DNA of 8,275 nucleotides from an uncultured Clostridia bacterium (GCA_946626395.1 CAMOUF010000220.1:1-8275); one strand, 5' to 3'; shown: positions 1 through 7,226, counted from the stretch's first letter. Translations and numbers: made by a program. The notes: generated by a model not told the origin, from the sequence alone.

Positions 1-1082
1 AGGACGCCCACGAGGCCATCCGCCCCACCAACGTGCTGCGCACGCCGGAATCCATCAAGGCGTCGCTGACCAAGGAGCAGTTCCAATTGTACCGCCTCAT
101 CTATTCCCGCTTCCTGGCCAGCCAGATGAAGCCCGCCCTGTACGACACCATGACCATGGACGTGGCGGGGGACGGCGTGGGTCTGCGCTTCTATGGCGAA
201 CACAAGCGTTTCGCGGGCTTTACCAGCGTGTATGAGGAAAGCACGGATGAAACCCAGGAGGCCGCCGAATCCACCCTGCCCCAGTTTGAGGAAGGGGCCC
301 CTGTGACTATCGAATCCGCCGACAGCCAGCAGCATTTCACCCAGCCCCCGGCCCGCTATACCGAAGCCAGCCTGGTGAAGACCCTGGAAGAAAAGGGCAT
401 CGGCCGCCCCTCCACCTACGCCCCCACCATTACCACCATTATCGCCCGGGGCTATGTGATGCGGGAAAACAAGCGGCTTTATCCCACCGAGCTGGGCCGC
501 ACCATCAACGCCATGATGACCGAATACTTTGGCCCCATCGTGGACACCGAGTTCACCGCCGACCTGGAGGAGCAATTGGACGAGGTGGAGGAGGGCCAGG
601 AGGACTGGCACAAGGTGCTGCGGGAATTCTATCCGCCTTTTGAAAAAATGCTGGATAACGCCGAGGAAGCCATCGAAAAGGTGGAAATCAAGGATGAGCC
701 CAGCGACGTGGTCTGCGATAAATGCGGGGCTCAGATGGTATACCGGGTGGGCCGGTACGGCAAATTCCTGGCCTGCCCCAATTTCCCGGACTGCCGGAAC
801 ACCAAGCCCATCCTGACCTATATCGACGCCAACTGCCCCCAGTGCGGCGGGCGGCTGCTGGAAAAAACCAGCCGGAAGAACCGCAAGTTCTACGGCTGCG
901 AAAACTATCCCGAGTGCGATTTCGTGTCCTGGGAAATGCCGGTCAATGAAAAATGCGAAAAGTGCGGCAGCTTCATGACCCTGAAGCGCTCCCGGAAGGG
1001 AGAGCTCTGGCACCTGTGCAGCAATGAAAAATGCCGCCACCGGGTGGAGGTCAAGGGTCCCGAAACGGAGGAAGAGGAATGA
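1..1082 (+). CDS. topA: DNA topoisomerase I (type IA), C-terminal part; 5' end outside window
   Basis: Type IA topoisomerase that relaxes negatively supercoiled DNA through a tyrosine-linked single-strand break. The reading frame is already open at base 3 and encodes the family motif DAHEAIRPT, so the gene begins upstream and the toprim domain and catalytic Tyr are not visible. About 359 residues are seen. The conserved segment RYTEASLVKTLEEKGIGRPS (about 357-416) is diagnostic. The C-terminus carries three four-cysteine zinc fingers: CDKC...C-x5-C (714-794), CPQC...C-x5-C (834-917) and CEKC...C-x4-C (954-1034). They end in an acidic tail (ETEEEE). Such fingers are known to bind single-stranded DNA and RNA polymerase in this family. 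The stop codon overlaps the trmFO start (ATGA), which implies translational coupling. GTG at 33 is an internal valine, not a start. Confidence 0.97.
   Translation, partial: DAHEAIRPTNVLRTPESIKASLTKEQFQLYRLIYSRFLASQMKPALYDTMTMDVAGDGVGLRFYGEHKRFAGFTSVYEESTDETQEAAESTLPQFEEGAPVTIESADSQQHFTQPPARYTEASLVKTLEEKGIGRPSTYAPTITTIIARGYVMRENKRLYPTELGRTINAMMTEYFGPIVDTEFTADLEEQLDEVEEGQEDWHKVLREFYPPFEKMLDNAEEAIEKVEIKDEPSDVVCDKCGAQMVYRVGRYGKFLACPNFPDCRNTKPILTYIDANCPQCGGRLLEKTSRKNRKFYGCENYPECDFVSWEMPVNEKCEKCGSFMTLKRSRKGELWHLCSNEKCRHRVEVKGPETEEEE
1067..1072 (+). promoter_or_regulatory. Shine-Dalgarno site of trmFO, decides its start
   Basis: GGAGGA lies 6 bases before ATG 1079, inside the last codons of topA. 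It supports a start at 1079. The longer open frame back to 1031 would add 16 residues with no family resemblance before the FAD-binding strand. Confidence 0.85.
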
Positions 1083-2380
1083 GCGTCACCGTCATCGGCG
1101 CGGGCCTGGCGGGCTGCGAAGCGGCGTGGCAATTGGCGAAGCGGGGCGTCCCCGTGACCCTCTTGGAGCAAAAGCCCCAGAACCACAGCCCCGCCCATCA
1201 TTCCCCTTTGTTTGCGGAATTGGTGTGCTCCAATTCCCTGCGCTCTGACCGGCTGCAAAACGCTGTGGGACTGCTGAAAGAAGAAATGCGGCGGATGGAT
1301 TCCCTGGTGCTTTCCGCCGCCGACAGGGCCCGGGTGCCCGCGGGCGGGGCTCTGGCCGTGGACCGGGACACCTTCTCTGGGTACATCACTGAAACCCTGA
1401 AAAATCATCCCCTGGTGACGGTGGAAAACCGGGAAGTAACGGAAATCCCCGAATCCCCCGCCATCATCGCCACAGGCCCCCTGACCAGCGACGCCATGGC
1501 CGACGCCATCGCCGCCATGCCGGAGGTATCCACCCTGAATTTTTATGACGCCGCGGCTCCCATCGTCACCGCCGAATCCCTGGATATGACCAAGGTATAC
1601 CGGGCCTCCCGCTATGGCCGGGGGGGCGATTACCTGAATTGCCCCATGAGCCGGGAGGAATACGACGCTTTTGTCCGGGAGCTGCTCAGCGCCGAGACCG
1701 CGCCCATTCACGGGTTTGAGGAAAAGAAGGTGTTCGAGGGCTGCATGCCGGTGGAAAGCATGGCCCGCCGGGGCCAGATGGTGCTGGCCTTCGGGCCCCT
1801 AAAGCCTGTGGGCCTGCCCGACCCCCGCACGGGGAAGGACCCTTACGCCGTGGTGCAGCTTCGCCAGGATGACGCGGCGGGCACCCTGTATAACCTGGTG
1901 GGGTTCCAGACAAGGCTTAAATTCCCGGAGCAGAAGCGGGTGTTCGGCATGATCCCCGGCCTGGAAAACGCGGAGTTTGCCCGTTACGGCGTCATGCACC
2001 GCAACACCTTCTTAAACAGCCCCGGCCTGCTGGACTGCCATTACCAGATGATTTCCCGGCCCGGCCTGTACTTCGCCGGGCAGATGACAGGGGTGGAGGG
2101 CTATGTGGAATCCGCTGCCAGCGGCATGGTGGCGGGCATCTGCTGCGCCCTGCAGCAGATGGGAAAGTCTTTGCCTGATTTTCCCCGAACCACCGCCCTG
2201 GGGGCCCTGGCCCATTACGTTTCTTCCCCGAACAGCGCCTTCCAGCCCATGAACGTGACCTACGGCATCATGGAGGGCTGGCCCGAAAAGGTGCGGGGCG
2301 GCAAGCAGGCCCGGTATGAAAAAATTGCCCAGCAGGCCCTGGAAACCGTGGAGGGGATCCGGGACGCCCTTAAAGCCTGA
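1079..2380 (+). CDS. trmFO: Methylenetetrahydrofolate-tRNA-(uracil-5-)-methyltransferase TrmFO
   Basis: FAD- and folate-dependent enzyme that makes 5-methyluridine at position 54 in the T-loop of tRNA, using 5,10-methylenetetrahydrofolate as carbon donor. It is cytoplasmic and was formerly called Gid. The protein has 433 residues, the normal family length. The N-terminus is a Rossmann dinucleotide-binding motif, VIGAGLAGCEAA (5-16). ELVCSNSLR holds Cys50 and FEGCMPVE holds Cys222; these match the two functional cysteines known in the Bacillus enzyme. A second FAD contact motif, GLYFAGQMTGVEGYVESAASG, sits at 329-349. The start is ATG 1079, overlapping the topA stop. Directly following topA is the classic arrangement in Bacillota. 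I see no terminator after it; hslV starts 100 bases on from its own promoter. Confidence 0.97.
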   Translation: MSVTVIGAGLAGCEAAWQLAKRGVPVTLLEQKPQNHSPAHHSPLFAELVCSNSLRSDRLQNAVGLLKEEMRRMDSLVLSAADRARVPAGGALAVDRDTFSGYITETLKNHPLVTVENREVTEIPESPAIIATGPLTSDAMADAIAAMPEVSTLNFYDAAAPIVTAESLDMTKVYRASRYGRGGDYLNCPMSREEYDAFVRELLSAETAPIHGFEEKKVFEGCMPVESMARRGQMVLAFGPLKPVGLPDPRTGKDPYAVVQLRQDDAAGTLYNLVGFQTRLKFPEQKRVFGMIPGLENAEFARYGVMHRNTFLNSPGLLDCHYQMISRPGLYFAGQMTGVEGYVESAASGMVAGICCALQQMGKSLPDFPRTTALGALAHYVSSPNSAFQPMNVTYGIMEGWPEKVRGGKQARYEKIAQQALETVEGIRDALKA

Positions 2381-2403
2381 CATGCTTTTGCAATATTTCC
2401 CTC

Positions 2404-2432
2404 TTGTCTGAAAGAGATAAATCCTGTATAAT
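2404..2432 (+). promoter_or_regulatory. Sigma-A promoter of hslVU
   Basis: A -35 box TTGTCT (2404-2409) and a perfect -10 box TATAAT (2427-2432) are separated by exactly 17 bases. The start of transcription should fall near 2438-2440, giving a leader of about 42 bases before hslV. It lies in the only intergenic gap of the topA-hslU block, so hslVU can be expressed independently of topA-trmFO. Confidence 0.8.
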
Positions 2433-2439
2433 CATTCTT

Positions 2440-2456
2440 GGTCAAAGAAAGACTAA
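2440..2456 (+). promoter_or_regulatory. Candidate CtsR operator over the hslV transcription start
   Basis: The sequence GGTCAAAGAAAGACTAA matches the known CtsR heptad consensus RGTCAAANANRGTCAAA at 13 of 15 specified positions. The first heptad is perfect; the second has two mismatches (T to A and A to T). It begins 8 bases after the -10 box, overlapping the expected +1, which suits a repressor. CtsR controls clp protease genes in many Bacillota, and hslVU is a clp-type target. The site was recognised by eye; the ctsR gene is not in the window. Confidence 0.55.
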
Positions 2457-2480
2457 TTTACTCTTACGGAGGATAACGAT

Positions 2481-3014
2481 ATGAAAATGATGGGAACCAC
2501 CATCTGCGCCGTGAAGAAGAATGGCCAGATCGCCGTGGCCGGAGACGGCCAGGTGACCATGGGGGAACACACGGTATTCAAGAGCACCGCCCGGAAGGTG
2601 CGCCGGATTTATAACGACAGCGTGGTCACGGGCTTCGCCGGTTCGGTGGCGGACGCCTTTTCCCTGTGCGAACGCTTTGAGGATAAGCTGACCCAGTGCG
2701 GCGGCAACCTGGAGCGGGCGGCCGTGATGCTGGCCCAGGACTGGCGGGGGGACAAGGGCCTGCGCCAGCTGGAAGCCATGCTGATCGTGGCGAATAAGGA
2801 AAACATGCTCATCATCAGCGGCACCGGCGAGGTGATCGACCCGGATGACGGCATCGCAGCCATCGGCTCCGGCGGTAACTACGCCCTGGCCGCGGCCCGG
2901 GCCTTGGTGCAGAACACGGAGCTTTCCGCCAAGGAAATCGCGGAAAAGGCGCTGCACATCGCCGCGTCCATTTGCGTGTATACCAACGACAACATCATTG
3001 TGGAGGAGGTGTGA
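2481..3014 (+). CDS. hslV: ATP-dependent protease proteolytic subunit HslV (ClpQ)
   Basis: Threonine peptidase of the HslVU complex, a two-tier bacterial relative of the proteasome beta subunit that degrades unfolded or tagged proteins in the cytoplasm when capped by HslU. The protein has 177 residues, normal for the family. The catalytic motif is GTTICAV: Thr6 should become the N-terminal nucleophile after removal of a five-residue propeptide MKMMG. Further family motifs are AGDGQVT, ARKVRR with the active-site lysine (Lys39), GFAGSVADA, EAMLIVA, GSGGNYALAAARAL and ICVYTN near the end. The start is ATG 2481, with GGAGG at 2468-2472, 8 bases upstream. ATG 2487 and 2490 would be 14-17 bases away and are less likely. 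It is followed by hslU after three bases, so the two are surely co-transcribed, as the complex requires. Confidence 0.97.
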   Translation: MKMMGTTICAVKKNGQIAVAGDGQVTMGEHTVFKSTARKVRRIYNDSVVTGFAGSVADAFSLCERFEDKLTQCGGNLERAAVMLAQDWRGDKGLRQLEAMLIVANKENMLIISGTGEVIDPDDGIAAIGSGGNYALAAARALVQNTELSAKEIAEKALHIAASICVYTNDNIIVEEV

Positions 3015-3017
3015 GCC

Positions 3018-4421
3018 ATGAGTGAACTGATTGCCCTGAACGCCGGAAAGAATCATGAGCTGACGCCCCGGGAAGTAGTACGGGAATTGGACCGGTATAT
3101 CATCGGCCAGGACGAGGCCAAGCGCGCCGTGGCCATCGCTCTTCGCAACCGGTACCGCCGGGCCCAGCTGCCCAAGGAAATGCGGGATGAAATCTATCCC
3201 AAGAACATTCTGATGATCGGGCCCACGGGCGTGGGCAAAACGGAAATCGCCCGCCGCCTGGCCAAGCTGGTGGAGGCTCCCTTCATTAAGGTGGAAGCCA
3301 CCAAGTTTACAGAAGTGGGCTATGTGGGACGGGACGTGGAATCCATCATCCGGGACCTGGCGGAAAACGCCGTGCGCATGGTGAAGGACGAGCACACCGC
3401 CCGGGTCAAGACCCGCGCCCAGGTGCTGGCGGAGGACCGGCTCATCAGCCTGCTGCTCCATCCCCTCAAAAAGGAAAACAGCGGCAATAATCCCCTGGAT
3501 ATCCTGCTGGGCAGGGCCAAGCAGCAGCCGGAGCCCACGGAAGAGGAAAAGGAGGAAATCGGCCGCAAGCGGGAAGAAGTGCGCCAGCAGCTGCGCTCCG
3601 GCCAATTGGAAAATCAGGAGCTGGAAATCGAGGTGGAGGAGGCTGCGCCTCAATTGGAGGTGGGCGGCGCGTCCATCAGCCTGGGCGATATGATGGGCGG
3701 CATGATGCCCAAGCGTACCAAAATGCGCCATGTGAAGGTAAAGGAAGCCCGGGAAATCCTGATCCAGGAGGAAAGCCAGAAGCTCATTGACGAGGACGCG
3801 GTGAAGGAAGAAGCCATCCGCCGCTGCGAACAGAGCGGCATCGTGTTCCTGGATGAAATCGACAAGATCGCGGGCCGCTCCTCCGGCTCCGGCCCCGATG
3901 TGAGCCGGGAAGGCGTGCAGCGGGATATCCTGCCCATCGTGGAGGGCTCCACGGTAAATACCAAATATGGCCCCGTGCGCACGGATTTCATGCTGTTCAT
4001 TGGCGCGGGCGCGTTCCATGTGGCGAAAGTGGATGATTTGATTCCCGAGCTTCAGGGCCGCTTCCCGGTGCGGGTGTACCTGAAATCCCTGACCCAGGAG
4101 GATTTCGTGTCCATCCTCACCAAGACCGACAATGCCATCACCCGCCAGTATACCGCCCTGCTGGAGGTGGACAAGGTGCACCTGACCTTTGACGAGGACG
4201 CCCTCAACGAAATCGCCCGCATCGCCATGCTGTCCAATGAAATGGGCGAGGATATCGGCGCCCGCCGCCTCCACGCCGTGTTTGAAGAATTGCTGGAGGA
4301 CGTGTCCTTTAACGCCGGCGGCGATAATATGCCCGACGTCTATCTCACCATCAGCGCCGATTACGTGAAGGAACACCTGAAAACCGCCAAGGAAATCGAT
4401 ATGCGGCGGTATATTCTGTAA
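3018..4421 (+). CDS. hslU: ATP-dependent protease ATPase subunit HslU (ClpY)
   Basis: AAA+ unfoldase that feeds substrates into HslV. The protein has 467 residues, as usual for Bacillota. In order: N-terminal LTPREVVRELDRYIIGQDEAK (15-35); Walker A GPTGVGKT (68-75); pore loop GYVG (101-104) that pulls the substrate; a variable charged I-domain (about 111-250, rich in Glu and Lys); Walker B IVFLDEID (275-282); QGRFP with arginine finger Arg348; sensor 2 GARRLH (415-420); and the C-terminal RYIL, which inserts into HslV to activate it. All key residues are present. The Shine-Dalgarno GGAGGAGGTG (3002-3011) lies within the end of hslV, 6 bases before ATG 3018. In Bacillus codY follows this gene; here it does not. 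Confidence 0.98.
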   Translation: MSELIALNAGKNHELTPREVVRELDRYIIGQDEAKRAVAIALRNRYRRAQLPKEMRDEIYPKNILMIGPTGVGKTEIARRLAKLVEAPFIKVEATKFTEVGYVGRDVESIIRDLAENAVRMVKDEHTARVKTRAQVLAEDRLISLLLHPLKKENSGNNPLDILLGRAKQQPEPTEEEKEEIGRKREEVRQQLRSGQLENQELEIEVEEAAPQLEVGGASISLGDMMGGMMPKRTKMRHVKVKEAREILIQEESQKLIDEDAVKEEAIRRCEQSGIVFLDEIDKIAGRSSGSGPDVSREGVQRDILPIVEGSTVNTKYGPVRTDFMLFIGAGAFHVAKVDDLIPELQGRFPVRVYLKSLTQEDFVSILTKTDNAITRQYTALLEVDKVHLTFDEDALNEIARIAMLSNEMGEDIGARRLHAVFEELLEDVSFNAGGDNMPDVYLTISADYVKEHLKTAKEIDMRRYIL

Positions 4422-4430
4422 GGTTTTCAA

Positions 4431-4551
4431 TCAGTTCTAAGCAATAGGTAAGTTCTAAGTGATCAGTTCCAAGTTCTAAGCTGATTTTGTTTTCACAAAC
4501 GGCTTGCTGAACAATGAATGTCTATTCCACTTAGAACTTTGAACTGAGATC
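4431..4551 (+). repeat. Heptad-repeat element with inverted arms (first copy)
   Basis: Short tandem heptads related to AGTTCTA fill the left part. AGTTCTAAG occurs at 4433-4441, 4451-4459 and 4472-4480, and the block 4450-4484 reads in 7-base steps. The right part carries the reverse complement. TCAGTTCCAAGTTCTAAG (4463-4480) pairs with 4530-4547 at 17 of 18 positions around a 49-base core. It is AT-richer than the flanking genes and lies between hslU and its terminator. It resembles the short heptanucleotide repeats and MITE-like elements known in intergenic DNA of several bacteria. No transposase is nearby. Confidence 0.75.
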
Positions 4552-4563
4552 TTGTACTATCCC

Positions 4564-4596
4564 AAGCTGCCAGGCTCCTCTGGCGGCTTTTTATTT
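4564..4596 (+). terminator. Rho-independent terminator of the hslVU transcript
   Basis: GCTGCCAG (4566-4573) pairs with CTGGCGGC (4580-4587), 8 base pairs including one G-T, around the loop GCTCCT. TTTTTATTT follows directly. It lies about 145 bases after the hslU stop, beyond the repeat element, so the hslVU messenger would carry that element as a 3' hairpin. Confidence 0.85.
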
Positions 4597-4630
4597 GCCC
4601 CTAAAACCAGATCAAAACAGACAAAAGTCC

Positions 4631-4659
4631 TTGCCCTATGGAAACAACGGTGGTAAAAT
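4631..4659 (+). promoter_or_regulatory. Promoter of the esterase-xylanase pair
   Basis: TTGCCC (4631-4636) and TAAAAT (4654-4659) have 17-base spacing, just after the hslVU terminator. Transcription should begin near 4666. This is the only good promoter seen between hslU and the esterase. Confidence 0.6.
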
Positions 4660-4664
4660 AAAAA

Positions 4665-4683
4665 GGAAAATATTCTGTTTTCC
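4665..4683 (+). promoter_or_regulatory. Inverted repeat at the predicted +1, possible operator
   Basis: GGAAAA (4665-4670) and TTTTCC (4678-4683) are perfect inverted arms separated by 7 bases and overlap the expected transcription start. This could be an operator for a sugar-responsive regulator or a small 5' hairpin in the messenger. It does not match the usual CcpA cre consensus well. No regulator gene is adjacent. Confidence 0.35.
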
Positions 4684-4787
4684 ATTCCGCATACCTTGCC
4701 TGGAAAATTTGATGAAGCCTCTGAGCAGGAAGGGCTTGAACCATTTCTGGATATGATCATCAACAGCGCATTGAAAGAAGGGATTTT

Positions 4788-5621
4788 ATGGCGTTTCTCA
4801 CCTGCACCATGTACAGCCATGCGCTGTACAGCAACATTACCTTCAATATCTGCCTGCCCACCCCCACCAGCGGGGACAAGGTGGACTATGATACCCTGAA
4901 AGCAGATTACGGCTACGAAGGGGGATTGCCGGTGGCCTATCTGCTGCACGGCATGTTTGGCGACGCCAATTCCTGGACGCGGTTTTCCAACGTGGACCGC
5001 TACGCCCAGGACCGGCGCATCGCCGTGGTGACCTGCTCGGCGGGCAATAACTTTTACCAGGAGCTTCCCCAGGGCCTTGCCTATGAAACTTTCTTTACCA
5101 AGGAGCTTCCCGCGTACATCTGCGCCCTGTTCCCCGTATCGCCCCGACGGGAGGACACCTTCATCGGCGGCTTTTCCATGGGCGGCTACGGGGCGTGGCA
5201 CCTGGCCCTGACAGCTCCTGAAAAATACAGCAAGGCAGCCAGCATGTCCGGGGCACTGGACATCGTTACCCTGTACAAAAACGCGAAAACCAATCTGGCC
5301 CCGTCGCCATTCCATTGGCACGCCATGTTTGCGAACCCCGAAGCGCTGGAAGGAAGCAAAAGCGATTTGTTCGCCCAATATGCCCGGTGCCTGGAAAAGG
5401 GGTGCGTTCCTGCCCTGTACCAAACCTGCGGCACGGAAGATTTCCTGTATCAGATGAATATAGCGGCCCGGGACCGGCTTAGGGCCATGGGCTGCGATCT
5501 GACCTATACCGAAGGCGCCGGGGGCCACGACTGGAATTTCTGGGACAGGGAAATTCAAAAGATGCTGGATTGGTTCCTGATGGATCGGAAAAAGGCCCAA
5601 AGCAGCGTGATCATGGGATAA
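4788..5621 (+). CDS. Alpha/beta-hydrolase esterase (Esterase D / EstA-like family, PF00756)
   Basis: Serine esterase of 277 residues, normal for this family, which includes tributyrin esterase EstA, S-formylglutathione hydrolase, and acetyl-xylan and feruloyl esterases. The N-terminus MAFLTCTMYSHAL matches the start of EstA-type enzymes. LLHGMFGD (52-59) forms the oxyanion region. GFSMGG holds nucleophile Ser130, CGTEDF gives Asp218 and GGHDWNFW gives His247, so the triad is complete. There is no signal peptide or membrane segment, so it should act in the cytoplasm. The start is ATG 4788, with AAGGGA 4 bases upstream, a rather close ribosome site. It sits 51 bases before a GH10 xylanase on the same strand, with no terminator between, suggesting that it removes acetyl or feruloyl groups from imported xylo-oligosaccharides. 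That substrate is inferred from context; the fold and triad are seen directly. Confidence 0.93.
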   Translation: MAFLTCTMYSHALYSNITFNICLPTPTSGDKVDYDTLKADYGYEGGLPVAYLLHGMFGDANSWTRFSNVDRYAQDRRIAVVTCSAGNNFYQELPQGLAYETFFTKELPAYICALFPVSPRREDTFIGGFSMGGYGAWHLALTAPEKYSKAASMSGALDIVTLYKNAKTNLAPSPFHWHAMFANPEALEGSKSDLFAQYARCLEKGCVPALYQTCGTEDFLYQMNIAARDRLRAMGCDLTYTEGAGGHDWNFWDREIQKMLDWFLMDRKKAQSSVIMG

Positions 5622-5672
5622 ACGGAGCTGATTACAAAACTTGTTCATCATCAATGAAGGAGAGGGAAAAAT

Positions 5673-7226
5673 ATGCGCAGATTCCTTTGTGTGCTTTTAA
5701 TGGCGGCAGTTCTGGGCGCTTGCCTGCCCGGGCTGGCTGAAAACGAAATGATCTATCAATCGGCCTTTAATCAAGGGCTGGATGGGTGGTATGCCCGTTC
5801 CGGCGGGTCGGCCCAGGTGGAATTGCTTCCGCCTACTGCCCTGCATATCCGAGGCCGCCAGTCCGACTGGCATTCCCCCGGGCGGGACTTTGACCTGGTT
5901 CCCGGCACGCCCTATACCCTGACCGTGCAGGTCAGGCAGCAGGAGATGGACGAAGCCCAATTCATGATTTCCGTGGCCCATTCTTCCGGCGGCGCGGAAA
6001 GCTATGAAAACCTGGCCCGGGGCACGGCCAAACGCGGGGAATGGACCACCCTGAGCGGAGACTATACCCCCGGCCTCTTCGACCGGTACGTGCTGTATGT
6101 GGAAACGGTGAACGCGCCCAGCCTTTCTTTTGATATCCGATTTTTCAGGATCTATGGGCCGGAAGGGATGGAGAAAATGTCAAATATAAAAGAAGAAGAA
6201 CCTGTGCTGCTCCCGGTGGAAGGCGAGCTTCCTTCCCTCAAGGAAGCGTATGCGGGCAAGTTTGATTTTGGCGCCTGCGTGCCCGGCCATCTGGCCCGCA
6301 GCCAGGAAGCCATGGCCTTTAACGCTTCCCAGTTCAGCATTCTGACTCCGGAAAACGAATTAAAGCCCGACGCGGTGCTGGATGTAAACGGCAGCCGAAA
6401 ATTAGCGGCGGAGGATGAAACCGCCGTGGCCGTCCATTTTGACAGCGCAAAGCCCCTGCTGGATTATGCCCAGGCCCATGGCATCAAGGTGCACGGCCAT
6501 GTGCTGGTGTGGCATTCCCAGACGCCGGAGGCGTTCTTCCATGAAGGTTACGATACAGGAAAGCCACTGGTCAGCCGGGAAATTATGCTGGGCCGGATGG
6601 AAAACTATATCCGCCAGGTGCTTGAGTATATGAAGGAAAACTATCCCGGCGTCATCGTCAGCTGGGATGTGGTGAATGAGGCCATTGACGACGGAACCAA
6701 TCAATTGCGCGCGTCCAACTGGGTGAAAACCGTGGGCGAGGATTTTGTGTGCCGGGCCTTTGAATTTGCCCGGAAATACGCCGCCGAAGGAACCCTGCTG
6801 TATTATAACGACTATAACACCGCCATGCCCGGCAAGCAGAACGGCATCGTCCGGCTGCTGGAAAGCGTGATGGAGGAGGGCAACATCGACGGCTACGGCT
6901 TCCAGATGCATCATGAAATTACCTTCCCCTCCATGGCGTCCATCACCGCCGCCGTGCGCAGGATCGCGGGAATGAAGCTGCGGCTGCGGGTCAGCGAACT
7001 GGATATCGGCATCAATGCCGTTTCCAATGAAAACTATCAAAAGCAGGCCGCTATGTATGGGGACATCATGCGCCTGATGCTGGAATACGCCGATCAGACA
7101 GACGCCGTGCAGGTGTGGGGCGTCCGGGACAATCAAAGCTGGCGTGCCGACAAGCATCCCCTGCTGTTCGATGCCCAGGGGAACCCCAAGCCAGCGTTTT
7201 TCGCGGTGGTGGAAGCGGCGCAATAA
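5673..7226 (+). CDS. Exported endo-1,4-beta-xylanase, CBM22-GH10
   Basis: Glycoside hydrolase cleaving the beta-1,4-xylan backbone with retention. It has 517 residues. Residues 1-22 are a signal peptide (MRRFL, then a hydrophobic stretch). Cleavage could be after GLA (22/23), or before Cys17 in LGAC, a possible lipobox. Residues about 27-162 form a CBM22/CBM4_9-type xylan-binding beta-sandwich (ALHIRGRQSDWHSPGRDFDL, LYVETVNAPS). An acidic linker follows (about 170-188), then GH10 (about 189-517): TPENELKPDAV, HGHVLVWHSQTP, WDVVNEA with acid/base Glu336, YYNDYNT, QMHHE, VSELDI with nucleophile Glu442, and WGVRDNQSWR. All catalytic residues are intact. AAGGAG lies 10 bases before ATG 5673. It is probably co-transcribed with the esterase. 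No clear plus-strand terminator follows. Confidence 0.96.
   Translation: MRRFLCVLLMAAVLGACLPGLAENEMIYQSAFNQGLDGWYARSGGSAQVELLPPTALHIRGRQSDWHSPGRDFDLVPGTPYTLTVQVRQQEMDEAQFMISVAHSSGGAESYENLARGTAKRGEWTTLSGDYTPGLFDRYVLYVETVNAPSLSFDIRFFRIYGPEGMEKMSNIKEEEPVLLPVEGELPSLKEAYAGKFDFGACVPGHLARSQEAMAFNASQFSILTPENELKPDAVLDVNGSRKLAAEDETAVAVHFDSAKPLLDYAQAHGIKVHGHVLVWHSQTPEAFFHEGYDTGKPLVSREIMLGRMENYIRQVLEYMKENYPGVIVSWDVVNEAIDDGTNQLRASNWVKTVGEDFVCRAFEFARKYAAEGTLLYYNDYNTAMPGKQNGIVRLLESVMEEGNIDGYGFQMHHEITFPSMASITAAVRRIAGMKLRLRVSELDIGINAVSNENYQKQAAMYGDIMRLMLEYADQTDAVQVWGVRDNQSWRADKHPLLFDAQGNPKPAFFAVVEAAQ

Larger units (their letters stand above)
4597..4787 (+). other. Leader region before the esterase gene
   Basis: This is the rest of the 366-base gap after hslU (repeat and terminator listed separately). 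It holds a promoter, an inverted repeat at the expected transcription start, and an untranslated leader of about 120 bases. From 4657 the +1 frame stays open into the esterase gene and reads as plausible but unrecognised protein; it has no convincing start (only TTG 4696, no ribosome site). Confidence 0.5.

Noticed and set aside
2442..4430. A 662-codon open frame on the minus strand opposite hslV and hslU.
   Set aside because: It is the mirror of highly GC-rich coding DNA, with low-complexity His/Gly/Ala-rich protein and no family motif. The plus strand encodes two complete, well-recognised proteins.
4557..5654. A 365-codon open frame on the minus strand opposite the esterase.
   Set aside because: It covers the terminator and promoter region and lies antisense to a full catalytic-triad esterase. 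No motifs or ribosome site support it.
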